This document shows positions 40,971 through 49,124 of a stretch of DNA of 53,279 nucleotides, piece by piece (the first letter of the stretch is position 1; each line of letters begins with the position of its first letter). The notes under the pieces were generated by a model, which did not search any database, was not told where the DNA came from, and saw only the letters and a list, made by a program, of their open reading frames with translations. This stretch comes from Anaerolineae bacterium (GTDB taxonomy: Bacteria > Chloroflexota > Anaerolineae > Aggregatilineales > Phototrophicaceae): positions 1 to 53,279 of the forward strand of contig JAIOHM010000154.1 in NCBI GenBank assembly GCA_019912965.1, read 5' to 3'. The position numbers and the translations under genes are program-made.

Positions 40971-42077
40971 TCAGTGAGCAGCGCCATATTCATCTTTGAC
41001 CACTTCCGACTGTCGCGCGGCATAAATCGTGAACGCCAGAAAGATCAGCACCGCTGTCACGTTGAGCATGCCGCCCCACATCCGCCCCGGCATCCATGCC
41101 AGCAGATCGCCCGCCTCGCGCAGGATGAGCGAACCATGTAAAAGCACCAGATAGCCATAAGCGAAATGATGCCAGCGAATCGCCCGCCCGGTCAGCGACG
41201 GGATGATGATCGGCGCATGACCGAAGATCATCGAGAATACGAAGCCGAGCAAAACGGCGTGCAGCAGCGCATCGTACAGAAAGCCCGCATACACCGCGCC
41301 GGATGTCAGCCCGATCAAGCCACTGATGCCCAACCAGACATATCCCGCCAGCAAACAGGCAGCGATAAATTGTGGCAGTCCATTTCGCTTGATGGTATGC
41401 CGCGCGATGTCATACCGCAGCAGCCAAACCGCCAAACCGATTTCACCGATTCCGGCTAACCGGATTCCCGCATCCAGATTGAACAGCGTCAAGACAACGC
41501 CTGCGCTATATATCCCGGCGACCAGCAAAAACAAACGGGTGGCGGTGGATGTCAGCCGAGTGACGCGGGAAAGCTCCAATCGTTCACCCACAATCGTCAG
41601 CACCAGAAAAGCAATCCACCAATGCACAGCCTGATAAATTGGCTGGCCTGCCCACCACAACAGATTTCCACCGATCAACGCCACTGCCCCACAGGTCATC
41701 ACAATGGTGTAAGAAGCCGCATGACGCCGCAGAATGAAAACGAAAATCGCCAGCAAGCCGAGGCTGCCCGCCGTAATCAGGACTTTCGCCACCGTCACAA
41801 AGCCCAGCACCAGAATCACCGCGCCCAATCCGCTGCATAACGGCGCGAGGTATCCCCACCGCTGCCCCGTCACCCCAGCCAGCGCTACCGCCCGTTCCAG
41901 CGCGATCAACGCACCGAGGACGCCGCCGATCATCAGCGGGCCATGCACCCCAACCAAGCCGCCAGATGAGACGGGCAGCGCCCAGCCCAAACGAGCCAGC
42001 GCCGCCCATAACCCCGCCAGCAAACCCACCGCCACACAGGCGATAATTGGCAGCCGTAACGGTTTGTCGATCATCAT
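40971..42077 (-). CDS. NnrS-like polytopic membrane protein of the nitrite-reduction island
   Basis: A 368-residue protein with about 11-12 membrane segments. The segment VHGPLMIGGVLGALIALERAVAL and the late RWHHFAYGYLVLLHGSLI contain membrane-embedded histidines, as in NnrS, a heme/copper membrane protein linked to nitric oxide tolerance. The similarity is of layout rather than close sequence. The start ATG overlaps the DUF2249 stop (ATGA). As last gene of the nirK operon it probably handles nitric oxide stress or cofactor supply. Confidence 0.7.
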   Translation of the reverse strand: MMIDKPLRLPIIACVAVGLLAGLWAALARLGWALPVSSGGLVGVHGPLMIGGVLGALIALERAVALAGVTGQRWGYLAPLCSGLGAVILVLGFVTVAKVLITAGSLGLLAIFVFILRRHAASYTIVMTCGAVALIGGNLLWWAGQPIYQAVHWWIAFLVLTIVGERLELSRVTRLTSTATRLFLLVAGIYSAGVVLTLFNLDAGIRLAGIGEIGLAVWLLRYDIARHTIKRNGLPQFIAACLLAGYVWLGISGLIGLTSGAVYAGFLYDALLHAVLLGFVFSMIFGHAPIIIPSLTGRAIRWHHFAYGYLVLLHGSLILREAGDLLAWMPGRMWGGMLNVTAVLIFLAFTIYAARQSEVVKDEYGAAH

Positions 42078-42310
42078 GCTTTACCGATACGAACCCGCCA
42101 TGTTTCCGGGCCTTCTTCCAGATACGTCCAGTTGAATTGATCGGGGCGTTCATGCAAAAACTGGTAATACAGTGGCTTCGGTTCGTGGTCATTCACCAGT
42201 TCAAATGCCTCGCCGGATTGTAGATCGTCAAACGTCTGGAAGATCAGCGGATGCCGTTCGCGCGGCGGAATGGTGCGGACATCAATCGTGGTTTTCAAAT
42301 CGTTGCTCAT
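42074..42310 (-). CDS. DUF2249-domain protein (TusA-like fold)
   Basis: A 78-residue protein with the DUF2249 pattern TIDVRTIPPRERHPLIFQTFDDL and FELVNDHEPKPLYYQF, ending in the usual WTYLEEGPETWRVRI. Such proteins regularly occur in denitrification and nitrosative-stress clusters, but their reaction is unknown. AGAAGGAG precedes the ATG. It is translationally coupled to the NnrS-like gene. Confidence 0.92.
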   Translation of the reverse strand: MSNDLKTTIDVRTIPPRERHPLIFQTFDDLQSGEAFELVNDHEPKPLYYQFLHERPDQFNWTYLEEGPETWRVRIGKA

Positions 42311-42332
42311 GTTTCAAACTCCTTCTAAATGA

Positions 42333-42662
42333 TTAGCGTGTGCCTTGCTTCAACATAATCAGCAGCATCTTAAGCGGCGTCCGGGCAGTGATGCTGTGGC
42401 GCAGATTCGGCGGCATGTGAATCCATGTTCCAGCCTGCGCTACATGTTTATCGTCGCCCAGTGTAATATCCGCCTCGCCTGCCAGAATATGAATAATGGC
42501 AGGCTGGGTAGCCGTATGTTCAGACAGGGATTGTCCGGCGTCGAAGCCGAACACCGTGGTGTTGATGGTGTCATCCTTGTGAATGACCCGACTGATGATG
42601 CTGTCCGGCTGAATCTCAACGATCAATTCCGGCAAGTTCTCGATATAGGTATAGTCGCTCAA
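42333..42662 (-). CDS. Cupin-domain protein
   Basis: A 109-residue single cupin barrel. Motif 1 is GQSLSEHTATQPAIIHILAGEADITLG; motif 2 is GTWIHMPPNLRHSI. Metal ligands would be the His in SEHTA, Glu in AGEAD and His in LRHS. It starts with TTG at 42662, placed by AAAGGAG nine bases upstream within the end of the preceding gene. Similar cupins accompany nirK clusters, perhaps as metal or nitric oxide-related sensors. Confidence 0.88.
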   Translation of the reverse strand: MSDYTYIENLPELIVEIQPDSIISRVIHKDDTINTTVFGFDAGQSLSEHTATQPAIIHILAGEADITLGDDKHVAQAGTWIHMPPNLRHSITARTPLKMLLIMLKQGTR

Positions 42663-42665
42663 ATC

Positions 42666-43082
42666 TCAAACTCCTTTGGTTTCTGCAAACGGTTTAACGC
42701 GCGGCCAGATGTGAACCGCGAAGCTGATGAAGGCGCTCAGTTCCAATGCCCGCCCCACCAGCACCAGCCATGCAGCATTGCCCCATAATCCAACCGATGC
42801 GGTGATGACTCCGGCATTGATGAGGATGAATGCTGCCCATGCCAGCCGGACACGTCCATAACGATTTTCACCTGTGAAGCGCGGGATGATCCAGAAGCCC
42901 ACACCCATGACTAACTGTGTCGTCCAGCCCACCAGCACCATTTCAATGTGCGGATTCAGCAGCAGCCACAATCGCCCTTCGAACGGCATTCCTTTATTCC
43001 ACAGCATCAATGCGCCGAAGGTGAATCCCAGTCCCAGATGCAGCAGCGCCGCCCGGATGAAGTAGGTACTTAAGCGCGGCAT
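42666..43082 (-). CDS. Four-helix membrane protein resembling part of heme-copper oxidase subunit I (paralogue 1)
   Basis: A 138-residue protein with four hydrophobic segments. The second segment, NPHIEMVLVGWTTQLVMGVGF followed by WIIPRF, has the single membrane histidine and trailing proline reminiscent of helix 2 of NorB/oxidase subunit I, where the histidine binds a low-spin heme. The adjacent gene encodes a paralogue with the same pattern. It starts one base after that gene's stop. Heme binding is inference. Confidence 0.75.
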   Translation of the reverse strand: MPRLSTYFIRAALLHLGLGFTFGALMLWNKGMPFEGRLWLLLNPHIEMVLVGWTTQLVMGVGFWIIPRFTGENRYGRVRLAWAAFILINAGVITASVGLWGNAAWLVLVGRALELSAFISFAVHIWPRVKPFAETKGV

Positions 43083-43083
43083 C

Positions 43084-43503
43084 TCAGCGTTCCTTCACCC
43101 GCGACCAGGTGTTGATGATAAATCCCCACCCTGCCGCGAATTGTAAAACCGCCGAAAGTGCTACCATCCAACCCGCGTTCGCCGCCGGATTCAGCGTCAG
43201 CAGTGGCTCACCGATAATCCGCAGCGCCAGTCCGGCATTGATGAGCCAATAAACCGCCCATGCCAACCGTTCGTTGCGGCGCGGCTGTTCTTTCGTGAAC
43301 TTCGGGAACATCCAGTAAGCCACGCCGAAGATCATCTGCGTCACCCAGCCGACCATAAAGGCATGGAAGTAAACCGGGCGCAGTGCATTCAGATTGCTCG
43401 GCAGTCCAAGCGGATTCTGGGCGCTGAGCAAAACGCTCAACGCCAGCGCCACCACGAAATAGACGAGGGCTGTTTTGATGAAAGTTCGTGCAAGCGTGGG
43501 CAT
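43084..43503 (-). CDS. Four-helix membrane protein resembling part of heme-copper oxidase subunit I (paralogue 2)
   Basis: A 139-residue, four-segment protein. YFHAFMVGWVTQMIFGVAYWMFPKF matches the second segment of its neighbour (His, GWxTQ, FG/MG, P-K/R-F). LAWAVYWLINAGLALRIIGEP parallels LAWAAFILINAGVITASVG in the other. The pair could form a dimer with two hemes and serve as membrane electron donor to NirK. TAGGAG precedes the start. A perfect palindrome lies just upstream, after nirK. Confidence 0.75.
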   Translation of the reverse strand: MPTLARTFIKTALVYFVVALALSVLLSAQNPLGLPSNLNALRPVYFHAFMVGWVTQMIFGVAYWMFPKFTKEQPRRNERLAWAVYWLINAGLALRIIGEPLLTLNPAANAGWMVALSAVLQFAAGWGFIINTWSRVKER

Positions 43504-43520
43504 GATGACTCCTACAGGGT

Positions 43521-43549
43521 GTAGGGGCGAACGGCCCGTTCGCCCCTAC
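43521..43549. repeat. Perfect palindrome within the nirK operon
   Basis: 14-bp arms (GTAGGGGCGAACGG / CCGTTCGCCCCTAC) with a single central base. It lies 15 bases past the nirK stop and 17 before the next start, on the minus-strand message. It may lower read-through or protect the nirK message. Same palindrome group as 18575-18600. Confidence 0.75.
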
Positions 43550-43563
43550 TACAACATTTTGCT

Positions 43564-45036
43564 TTAATGACCCGCGCTACTGGCTTCGCCTTCACTGTGG
43601 AAGATGTCCGGGGCATCCGCGCCTTCTGCGTACAGATAACCCGCCAACCCGCGTTCCAGCCGTGCCAGTGCGTGGTCAACCAGAATGTAACGCCCCGGTA
43701 CTTCCAGCGCGAATTCCACCATCGTCGCACCACCGGGAGGAACGAGTGTCGTCTGCACATCCGTCAGCGGACTGGCGGTTAGCGAGGCTTGATCGTAAAC
43801 CCGGTCAAAAATCTCGCCGATCACATGGAAGGACGATGTAGCATTCGGCCCGCCGACCCCGAAGAAGATGCGGACGGTATCGCCCACGTTGGCGCGCAGG
43901 GCATATTCATCAGTCGTCAATGCCATTGATGCGCCGTTAAAGACGAAGTATTCCGGGTCTTCGTCCAACATCTTCGCGTGGCTGAAGTCCAGATGACCTG
44001 CTGTACCGAACGGCTGCGCGGTATAGATTTCGCCCTGCATCATGTAGAACTCTTTATCCACCGGGGGCAGGCCGCCTTCTGGCTCGACCAGAATCAGACC
44101 ATACATCCCGTTGGCGATATGGTGGGCAACGCTGGGTGTAGCACAGTGATACACATACAGGCCGGGATTCAGTCCCTTGAAGGTGAACATGGTTTCCGCG
44201 CCGGGGTTGGTCTGCGTATACACCGCGCCGCCGCCGGGGCCAGTCACCGAATGCAGATCAATCGAGTGGGGGAACAGGCTGGTGGTGTCGTTTTTCAGAT
44301 GCAGTTCAACCGAATCGCCTACGCGGACGCGCAGCATCGGGCCGGGAACGGTTCGGTCAAAGGTGAAGTAACTGAAAGTCGCGCCGTCCGCCAATTGCCC
44401 AACCACTTCTACAGCCGTCAAGTCAACCCGCACGGTCATCGGTTCACGATCACCCACTGGTGGAGGGACATCTGCCGGATTGCGAACGATGGAAACAGCA
44501 TTGGGGTCTGCCGGGGCAGTCGTCGGTTGTAATGCTACAGATGGGCTTTGGTCAGCCGCCACATACTCACCGCTGGGGGCTTCCCCTGTAATAACCAGTT
44601 TGCCCTGCATCCCAACTTCGCGGTGTGCCGGGGTGGAGCAGTAGTACACGAACTCACCGGGTCGATTGGCTACGAATTCCGTTACACCCTCCTGATCCTG
44701 TTTGTCCAGATGCCCACTGTGAGCATTGAATTCGTCAATCATCATATCGTGCAGCACCGGATCGCCGTTGATGACTGTAATCCGCACGGTATCGCCCACG
44801 TTGGCGGTCAGGTCGGGGTTAATCACGCCGTCAATCGTCCCGCCCACGCCGATGTAGGCCATTGGTGGCGTCTGACCGAGGACGGTTTTTAAGGTGTATT
44901 CAACGACAGTTGGGGAGTCCGCTGTGCTGGTGTTGGTTTCGATACGAATCGAAACCGGGAGTATGGCGACGATCAGCAGCGTAAAGCCGATCAATACTGC
45001 CGCCACCCAATTGGGGTTAAGCTGTCTGTTCTTCAT
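43564..45036 (-). CDS. nirK: Copper nitrite reductase with N-terminal cupredoxin domain
   Basis: A 490-residue exported enzyme that reduces nitrite to nitric oxide. An N-terminal membrane anchor (VAAVLIGFTLLIVAILPVSI) precedes a fused cupredoxin (40-150) with type 1 ligands His96, Cys133, His138 and Met143 in YYCSTPAHREVGM. The NirK core follows. Type 1 copper: His257, Cys298, His306, Met311. Type 2 copper: His262, His297, His404. Catalytic Asp260 lies in HSIDLH, the second-sphere His appears displaced. The fused cupredoxin likely hands electrons to the core. The ATG at 45036 overlaps the ferredoxin stop (ATGA) and has GAGGGA upstream. Expression is likely controlled from the palindrome at 45322. 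Confidence 0.95.
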   Translation of the reverse strand: MKNRQLNPNWVAAVLIGFTLLIVAILPVSIRIETNTSTADSPTVVEYTLKTVLGQTPPMAYIGVGGTIDGVINPDLTANVGDTVRITVINGDPVLHDMMIDEFNAHSGHLDKQDQEGVTEFVANRPGEFVYYCSTPAHREVGMQGKLVITGEAPSGEYVAADQSPSVALQPTTAPADPNAVSIVRNPADVPPPVGDREPMTVRVDLTAVEVVGQLADGATFSYFTFDRTVPGPMLRVRVGDSVELHLKNDTTSLFPHSIDLHSVTGPGGGAVYTQTNPGAETMFTFKGLNPGLYVYHCATPSVAHHIANGMYGLILVEPEGGLPPVDKEFYMMQGEIYTAQPFGTAGHLDFSHAKMLDEDPEYFVFNGASMALTTDEYALRANVGDTVRIFFGVGGPNATSSFHVIGEIFDRVYDQASLTASPLTDVQTTLVPPGGATMVEFALEVPGRYILVDHALARLERGLAGYLYAEGADAPDIFHSEGEASSAGH

Positions 45037-45263
45037 GAGTTGTCCCTCTCGTTTGGATCGAGTTTGCAGATCAAATATGGAAGTTGAATCGCGCCGACCG
45101 GGCATAACGTTTCACAGTCCGCGCAGTAAATACACAAGTGCGGATGAACCAGTGCGGCTTTGCCGTTACGGTGTCCCAACGCCTCGGTTGGGCACTGTGC
45201 GATACATTCGCCACAGCCCGTACAGCGGTTGCTGTCAATCATAGGAAGCCACTGCTCGTCCAT
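45033..45263 (-). CDS. Two-cluster [4Fe-4S] ferredoxin
   Basis: A 76-residue ferredoxin with eight cysteines in two CxxCxxCxxxCP sets: 14/17/20/24 and 44/47/50/54. It is coupled to nirK by an ATGA overlap and is the first gene of the island. It has no signal peptide, so it would stay cytoplasmic while NirK is exported, making it more likely a donor to a membrane partner or to cofactor maturation than direct donor to NirK. Confidence 0.93.
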   Translation of the reverse strand: MDEQWLPMIDSNRCTGCGECIAQCPTEALGHRNGKAALVHPHLCIYCADCETLCPVGAIQLPYLICKLDPNERDNS

Positions 45264-45321
45264 AAATCGCCCTGCTGCTTAACTAATACCTTCAGCCTAC
45301 AGGGGAACGAACGGCTTGTAA

Positions 45322-45335
45322 TTGATCTAGATCAA
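45322..45335. promoter_or_regulatory. FNR/DNR-type operator between divergent genes
   Basis: TTGATCTAGATCAA is a perfect 14-bp palindrome and a perfect match to the TTGAT-N4-ATCAA consensus of FNR/DNR/NNR regulators. It lies 59 bases before the ferredoxin-nirK operon and 67 before the divergent membrane gene. Oxygen or nitric oxide control of one or both sides is inferred. No such regulator gene is in the window. Confidence 0.85.
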
Positions 45336-45361
45336 GAACCCGCCCTATTTTTAAATCGTTC

Positions 45362-45367
45362 TATAAT
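45362..45367 (+). promoter_or_regulatory. -10 element of the membrane gene at 45402
   Basis: A consensus TATAAT whose implied start site places the FNR-type palindrome centre about 45 bases upstream, close to the position used by activating FNR family proteins. Confidence 0.6.
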
Positions 45368-45401
45368 TGGCGGGATAGCGGTCATAAAGGAGATACCCCT
45401 A

Positions 45402-45809
45402 ATGCAAAGCTTGATCAAAATCGCTGCTGTCATCATCCTCGGTGTTTCGCTATTTGGTTTTTGGAGCAATCTGCCTAATGGCGATTTAGCAGCAATTTTT
45501 GATCAGGAGGCTGTGCAGCAAGCCATGACCAATGGACAGATGAATCTACTGCTCTTGGTGCTGTTCAGTTTCGGCATCGGCGCAAGCAGCAATTATCTGT
45601 TGACCAGCATCGGAATCACACAGGGCTATGGCGATGCTGTGGGGCGCGGCGTGGTTGCTGTATGGTTTGTTTTGGTCATTGGTGGACTGGTGGTTGGGGT
45701 AATTAGTAATTTTTTGAAGGGTATAACCGTGCCTGCGGTCATGAATCCGGGGACTGGCTTGTTAATCGGCAGTCTGATCGGTTTGTTGATGGCAAAAAAT
45801 CTAAAGTAA
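45402..45809 (+). CDS. Small membrane protein divergent from the nirK operon
   Basis: A 135-residue protein with three or four membrane segments (IKIAAVIILGVSLFGFW; LLLLVLFSFGIGASSNYLL; VVAVWFVLVIGGLVVGVI; a short C-terminal one). AAAGGAGA precedes the ATG. No family recognised. Shared control with nirK through the FNR-type palindrome suggests a role in anaerobic or nitrogen-oxide respiration, for example as a subunit or transporter, but this rests on context alone. Confidence 0.75.
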   Translation: MQSLIKIAAVIILGVSLFGFWSNLPNGDLAAIFDQEAVQQAMTNGQMNLLLLVLFSFGIGASSNYLLTSIGITQGYGDAVGRGVVAVWFVLVIGGLVVGVISNFLKGITVPAVMNPGTGLLIGSLIGLLMAKNLK

Positions 45810-45954
45810 ACAGGCTTAAGGCAGTCCTACCGGGGCGGTAATCGGCGCAATGATTCGCCACAGGCAGCAGCACTAGCCATCAATAAATCGGGTCGTTATC
45901 AATCGGCAAAACTTGTCCTGGCATTCCTGCAAATCCCACCTAACTCCGACTCAA
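45810..45954. other. Non-coding sequence 3' of the membrane gene
   Basis: About 145 bases between the membrane gene and the distal end of composite repeat copy C. No gene, terminator or recognised repeat is seen. Confidence 0.5.
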
Positions 45955-46229
45955 TTCAAATTGACAGCGATTGCAGGTAGCATCATCCTAAACGCTGAGG
46001 GAAAAGCTTCGGAAATCATCCGCGCTGTGAAGCAGCACCATTTGTCACATTTGCTGCACTTTTCACATCTTATCAATCCATAACAGTCGCTATCGAAATC
46101 CACTGACATCGCCGCCGCCGGGGCTGGAGGTGAGGTGAATTTTCCATCAAAGACGACATTCCCCCTCCCCATTACACGACATTTAGCCTGTGCGAATGAA
46201 GAAAGCTGATCGCTAATGGCTAAAAGCTA
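45955..46229 (-). repeat. Composite modular repeat, copy C, starting at the stop codon of the ABC ATPase gene
   Basis: Read on the minus strand it starts at the TAG of the ATPase gene (46229-46227) as TAGCTTTTAGCC. GCT-type heptamers follow (46232-46205: GCTACTC, GCTAAAA, GCTAATG, GCTGATC on the plus strand). Then ATGTCGT blocks, CACCTCACCTC with GGCGGCGGCG, and TTGATAAGATGTGAAAAGTG with AAATGTGACAAATG. Modules are the same and in the same order as in copies A and B, but it is shorter and more diverged and lacks the 46-base block. Confidence 0.7.
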
Positions 46230-47717
46230 CTCACCTCCGATCAACCGTCCCAACTCATCAATCGTCGTGTTGAGCGCATCCGGGATTTCCGTCACCCGCC
46301 CGGCATAAAACACCAGAATACGGTCACTGTAGGTCACCAGCTCATCCAGATCAGGCGAACTGAAAACAATCGCCGTCCCCCGTTTCTGCCGCGCCAGCAG
46401 TTGGCTCCAAATCCACCGCGCCGAATCCACATCCAATCCGCGCGTCGGCTGCTCCAACGCCATCAAAACTGGCTGCTCCGGCATCAGCGCCATCAACGTC
46501 CGCTGCTGATTTCCCCCGGAAAGCGTCTGAATCGCGCTCTCTGGTCGCCCGCGCACATCGTACTGTTCCAGCTTCTGTGCTGTCAGCGCCCGTGCCCGTG
46601 CCCAATCGATGAACACTCCCTGCTCGGTCGCCAGCGCCATATGCTCGGTCAGCGTCAGCCCGGCCACCAATCCCTCTTCCAAACGACCCGCCGCGCCGAA
46701 CGCCACCCCCGCCTGTATAAACTGGCGGTAACCTGTCCCGGTCACATCCTGCCCATTCACCATAATGCGCCCACGCACCGGTTTCACCAAACCAACGCAC
46801 GCCCGCAGCAGGAGTTCTTGCCCGCTCCCGTCTAACCCGGCCAAACCCACTGTCTCGCCCTCGCGGATGGTCAGCGAGAAATTATCTACCGTCAGCCGCT
46901 TATCCCGGAGCGTCAGATTTTCCAGCCGCACCACCCCCTGTTCATCCACCGAATCAACCGCTTTCGGCGCGAAAATACTCCCTGAAGCCAGTTCAGCGTG
47001 TGGCGATAATTCTTTCCCAAACATCAGCGCCACCAACTGCTGCGTTGTCGCGGGCATCGTCTGCGTTCCCACCACCTGTCCAGCCCGCAGCACCGCGACC
47101 TCGTGGCACAGCGCGATTACATCCTCCAATTTATGGGAAACCAGCAGCACCGTCAGCCCGTCGTTAGCGGCTAATGCCTGTAGCGCCCCAAACAGGATGT
47201 CTTTTTGCTCGGCAGAAATCCCGGTGGTCGGCTCATCCAGAATCAGCGTTTTCACGCCCAGCGCCAACAAACGCACAATTTCCAACTGCTGCCGCTGTCC
47301 AATGCTCAACGAAGCATTCGGCGCATCCGGGTCAAGTTCAAAGCCAAAGCGTTTGCTCAACTGCTTCAGTGTATTGGAAGCCGCCCGCCGGGGTAAACCC
47401 AAACCGCCACCCTGTCCATAAATAAAATTTTCCAGCACGGTGAACGCCGCCACATCCAGTGGGTCTTGCTGCAACATCCCAACACCATGCCGGATAGCCG
47501 CCTGCGGCCCACGATACGCCGCCGCCTTGCCATCAATCCAGATTTCGCCGCTGTCCGGTGGTTGGTAGCCGGAAAGGATTTTCATCAGCGTGGATTTGCC
47601 CGCGCCGTTCTCGCCCAACACCCCAACGATGCGCCCTCCCTTGAACGTCAGGTTGATGTCATTGTTGGCGTGTACTGCCCCAAATCGCTTGTGAATATGC
47701 CGAAGTTCAATATCCAT
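46227..47717 (-). CDS. ABC transporter ATPase with two nucleotide domains (BMP/nucleoside type)
   Basis: A 496-residue double ATPase of the sugar/nucleoside (RbsA/NupO-like) class. The first domain has Walker A GENGAGKST (35-43) and Walker B LILDEPTTGIS. The second has the degenerate P-loop GLDGSGQELL typical of this class, signature LSGGNQQR and LMALEQPTRGLD. It would energise uptake of a nucleoside or related compound bound by the BMP protein encoded 89 bases upstream. Start at 47717 is by homology, as no ribosome site is seen. The permease genes that usually follow are absent; composite repeat C begins at the stop codon. Confidence 0.93.
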   Translation of the reverse strand: MDIELRHIHKRFGAVHANNDINLTFKGGRIVGVLGENGAGKSTLMKILSGYQPPDSGEIWIDGKAAAYRGPQAAIRHGVGMLQQDPLDVAAFTVLENFIYGQGGGLGLPRRAASNTLKQLSKRFGFELDPDAPNASLSIGQRQQLEIVRLLALGVKTLILDEPTTGISAEQKDILFGALQALAANDGLTVLLVSHKLEDVIALCHEVAVLRAGQVVGTQTMPATTQQLVALMFGKELSPHAELASGSIFAPKAVDSVDEQGVVRLENLTLRDKRLTVDNFSLTIREGETVGLAGLDGSGQELLLRACVGLVKPVRGRIMVNGQDVTGTGYRQFIQAGVAFGAAGRLEEGLVAGLTLTEHMALATEQGVFIDWARARALTAQKLEQYDVRGRPESAIQTLSGGNQQRTLMALMPEQPVLMALEQPTRGLDVDSARWIWSQLLARQKRGTAIVFSSPDLDELVTYSDRILVFYAGRVTEIPDALNTTIDELGRLIGGE

Positions 47718-47805
47718 GAAGAAGTTACCATTTTCAGTGCCAGAATCCATAAGGGACGCAGTATATCGCGTCCCTTAATCGTAAAGCTAATTCGTTTTTA
47801 CCGGG

Positions 47806-49029
47806 CTATTCGCTGGTGCTGGCTCCGACCATGCCTTCCAGCAGTTGTTCCAGATACCATACGCTCGGCGTTTCGCCCAGTGTAGCAATCGCCGGAACAG
47901 AACCTTCAGCCGCGACTTCCGTGCCATCCTGATAATTCAACGGCCCTTCCCACAGCCAGAAGGTATTCTCATTGGCCGGGTCTTCAGCATAAACCGCCGC
48001 CTGTGCGATGAATGCATCCAGCACTGCCGAGGCTTCTTCGCTCAGACCAGTGCCCTTGACGAAGCCAATGGCCGAGGTATCCGGGTTATTGATGTCTGAC
48101 CAATCCGGCCCGATCCAATCAAAGCTGGATTCCCACGTGCCACCCTGAATTGCTTCCACGATGCCCTTATAAGTTGGCCCCCAGTGGAAGTATGGCACAC
48201 CGAGGCAAACATCTGGCGCAAGTTCGCAAGCCCCTGCGAAATCATACGGCACGGCGAACACATTCTCGCCATTCGCCGCGCGCTGCCCGGCTACCACAAT
48301 CCCCTCGGTGGTGTCGATGCCGGAAATTACCACATCCGCACCATTATCAAAGAAGGTGTTGGTCACTTCCGTCGGGTCAAGCGTTACACCGGGGATATTG
48401 AACCAGAAGCCAATCCATGTCACGTTGAACACCAGACTGGCTGGATCCATGCCGCGCTGTTCATAGCAGTGGCGTGCACCCAGATAAGCCGAAGATGCCA
48501 GACGGCGGGTTTCAAAGTTAATCAGCGGCCCAAGATAACCAATGCTGCCCGTCTCGGTGCTCAAAGCAGCCGCGCAGCCTGCGATCATCTTGCCCCATTC
48601 CATCTGTCCCATCACGTTACCCAGATTAGCTGGCGCTTCACCAGTGTAGGTATCGTCGCCGGAAACATTGATGAATGTTACTTCCGGGAACTTCTCGGCG
48701 GTCGTGGTGGTGTCTTCCTCGAATTCATCTGAAGTGGTGAAGATCAGCGTCGCGCCTACATCCACCATATCCTGTACGACCCCTTCAACCGTGGCTTCGG
48801 GCGAAACGGCGGCATTCAGGTTCTCAAAGAGCACCATCTTCGCGCCGGGTACGTTCTCTTCAACGTACTGCCCGCCTTCATAATGCGCCTGGCTCCAGCC
48901 GCCGTCGTTTTTACCGCCGACCAGAATCATGCCAAACACAAATTCATCCTGCGCGGCGGCTGGAATAGCAGCAACCAGCCCCAAAGTTAGCAGGAGTAAA
49001 CAAAGCAGCACAATTTTCTTACCAAACAT
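47806..49029 (-). CDS. BMP-family ABC substrate-binding protein
   Basis: A 407-residue exported binding protein of the Med/BMP (purine-nucleoside lipoprotein PnrA) family. Signal peptide at 1-23 (VLLCLLLLTLGLVAAIPAAA); no lipobox. The opening FVFGMILVGGKNDGGWSQAHYEGGQYVEE and VQDMVDVGATLIFTTS define the family. GGGAGG lies seven bases before the ATG. It precedes the double ATPase gene, forming two parts of a nucleoside-type importer. The ligand is unknown. Confidence 0.93.
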   Translation of the reverse strand: MFGKKIVLLCLLLLTLGLVAAIPAAAQDEFVFGMILVGGKNDGGWSQAHYEGGQYVEENVPGAKMVLFENLNAAVSPEATVEGVVQDMVDVGATLIFTTSDEFEEDTTTTAEKFPEVTFINVSGDDTYTGEAPANLGNVMGQMEWGKMIAGCAAALSTETGSIGYLGPLINFETRRLASSAYLGARHCYEQRGMDPASLVFNVTWIGFWFNIPGVTLDPTEVTNTFFDNGADVVISGIDTTEGIVVAGQRAANGENVFAVPYDFAGACELAPDVCLGVPYFHWGPTYKGIVEAIQGGTWESSFDWIGPDWSDINNPDTSAIGFVKGTGLSEEASAVLDAFIAQAAVYAEDPANENTFWLWEGPLNYQDGTEVAAEGSVPAIATLGETPSVWYLEQLLEGMVGASTSE

Positions 49030-49124
49030 GCAAATGCCTCCCATCGGCGTTTGTGAATGTTGTATAGAGTTTAACGCGCGCGCCCAATCCGACAAGTACA
49101 AATGTTACAAAAAACTCATTACAC

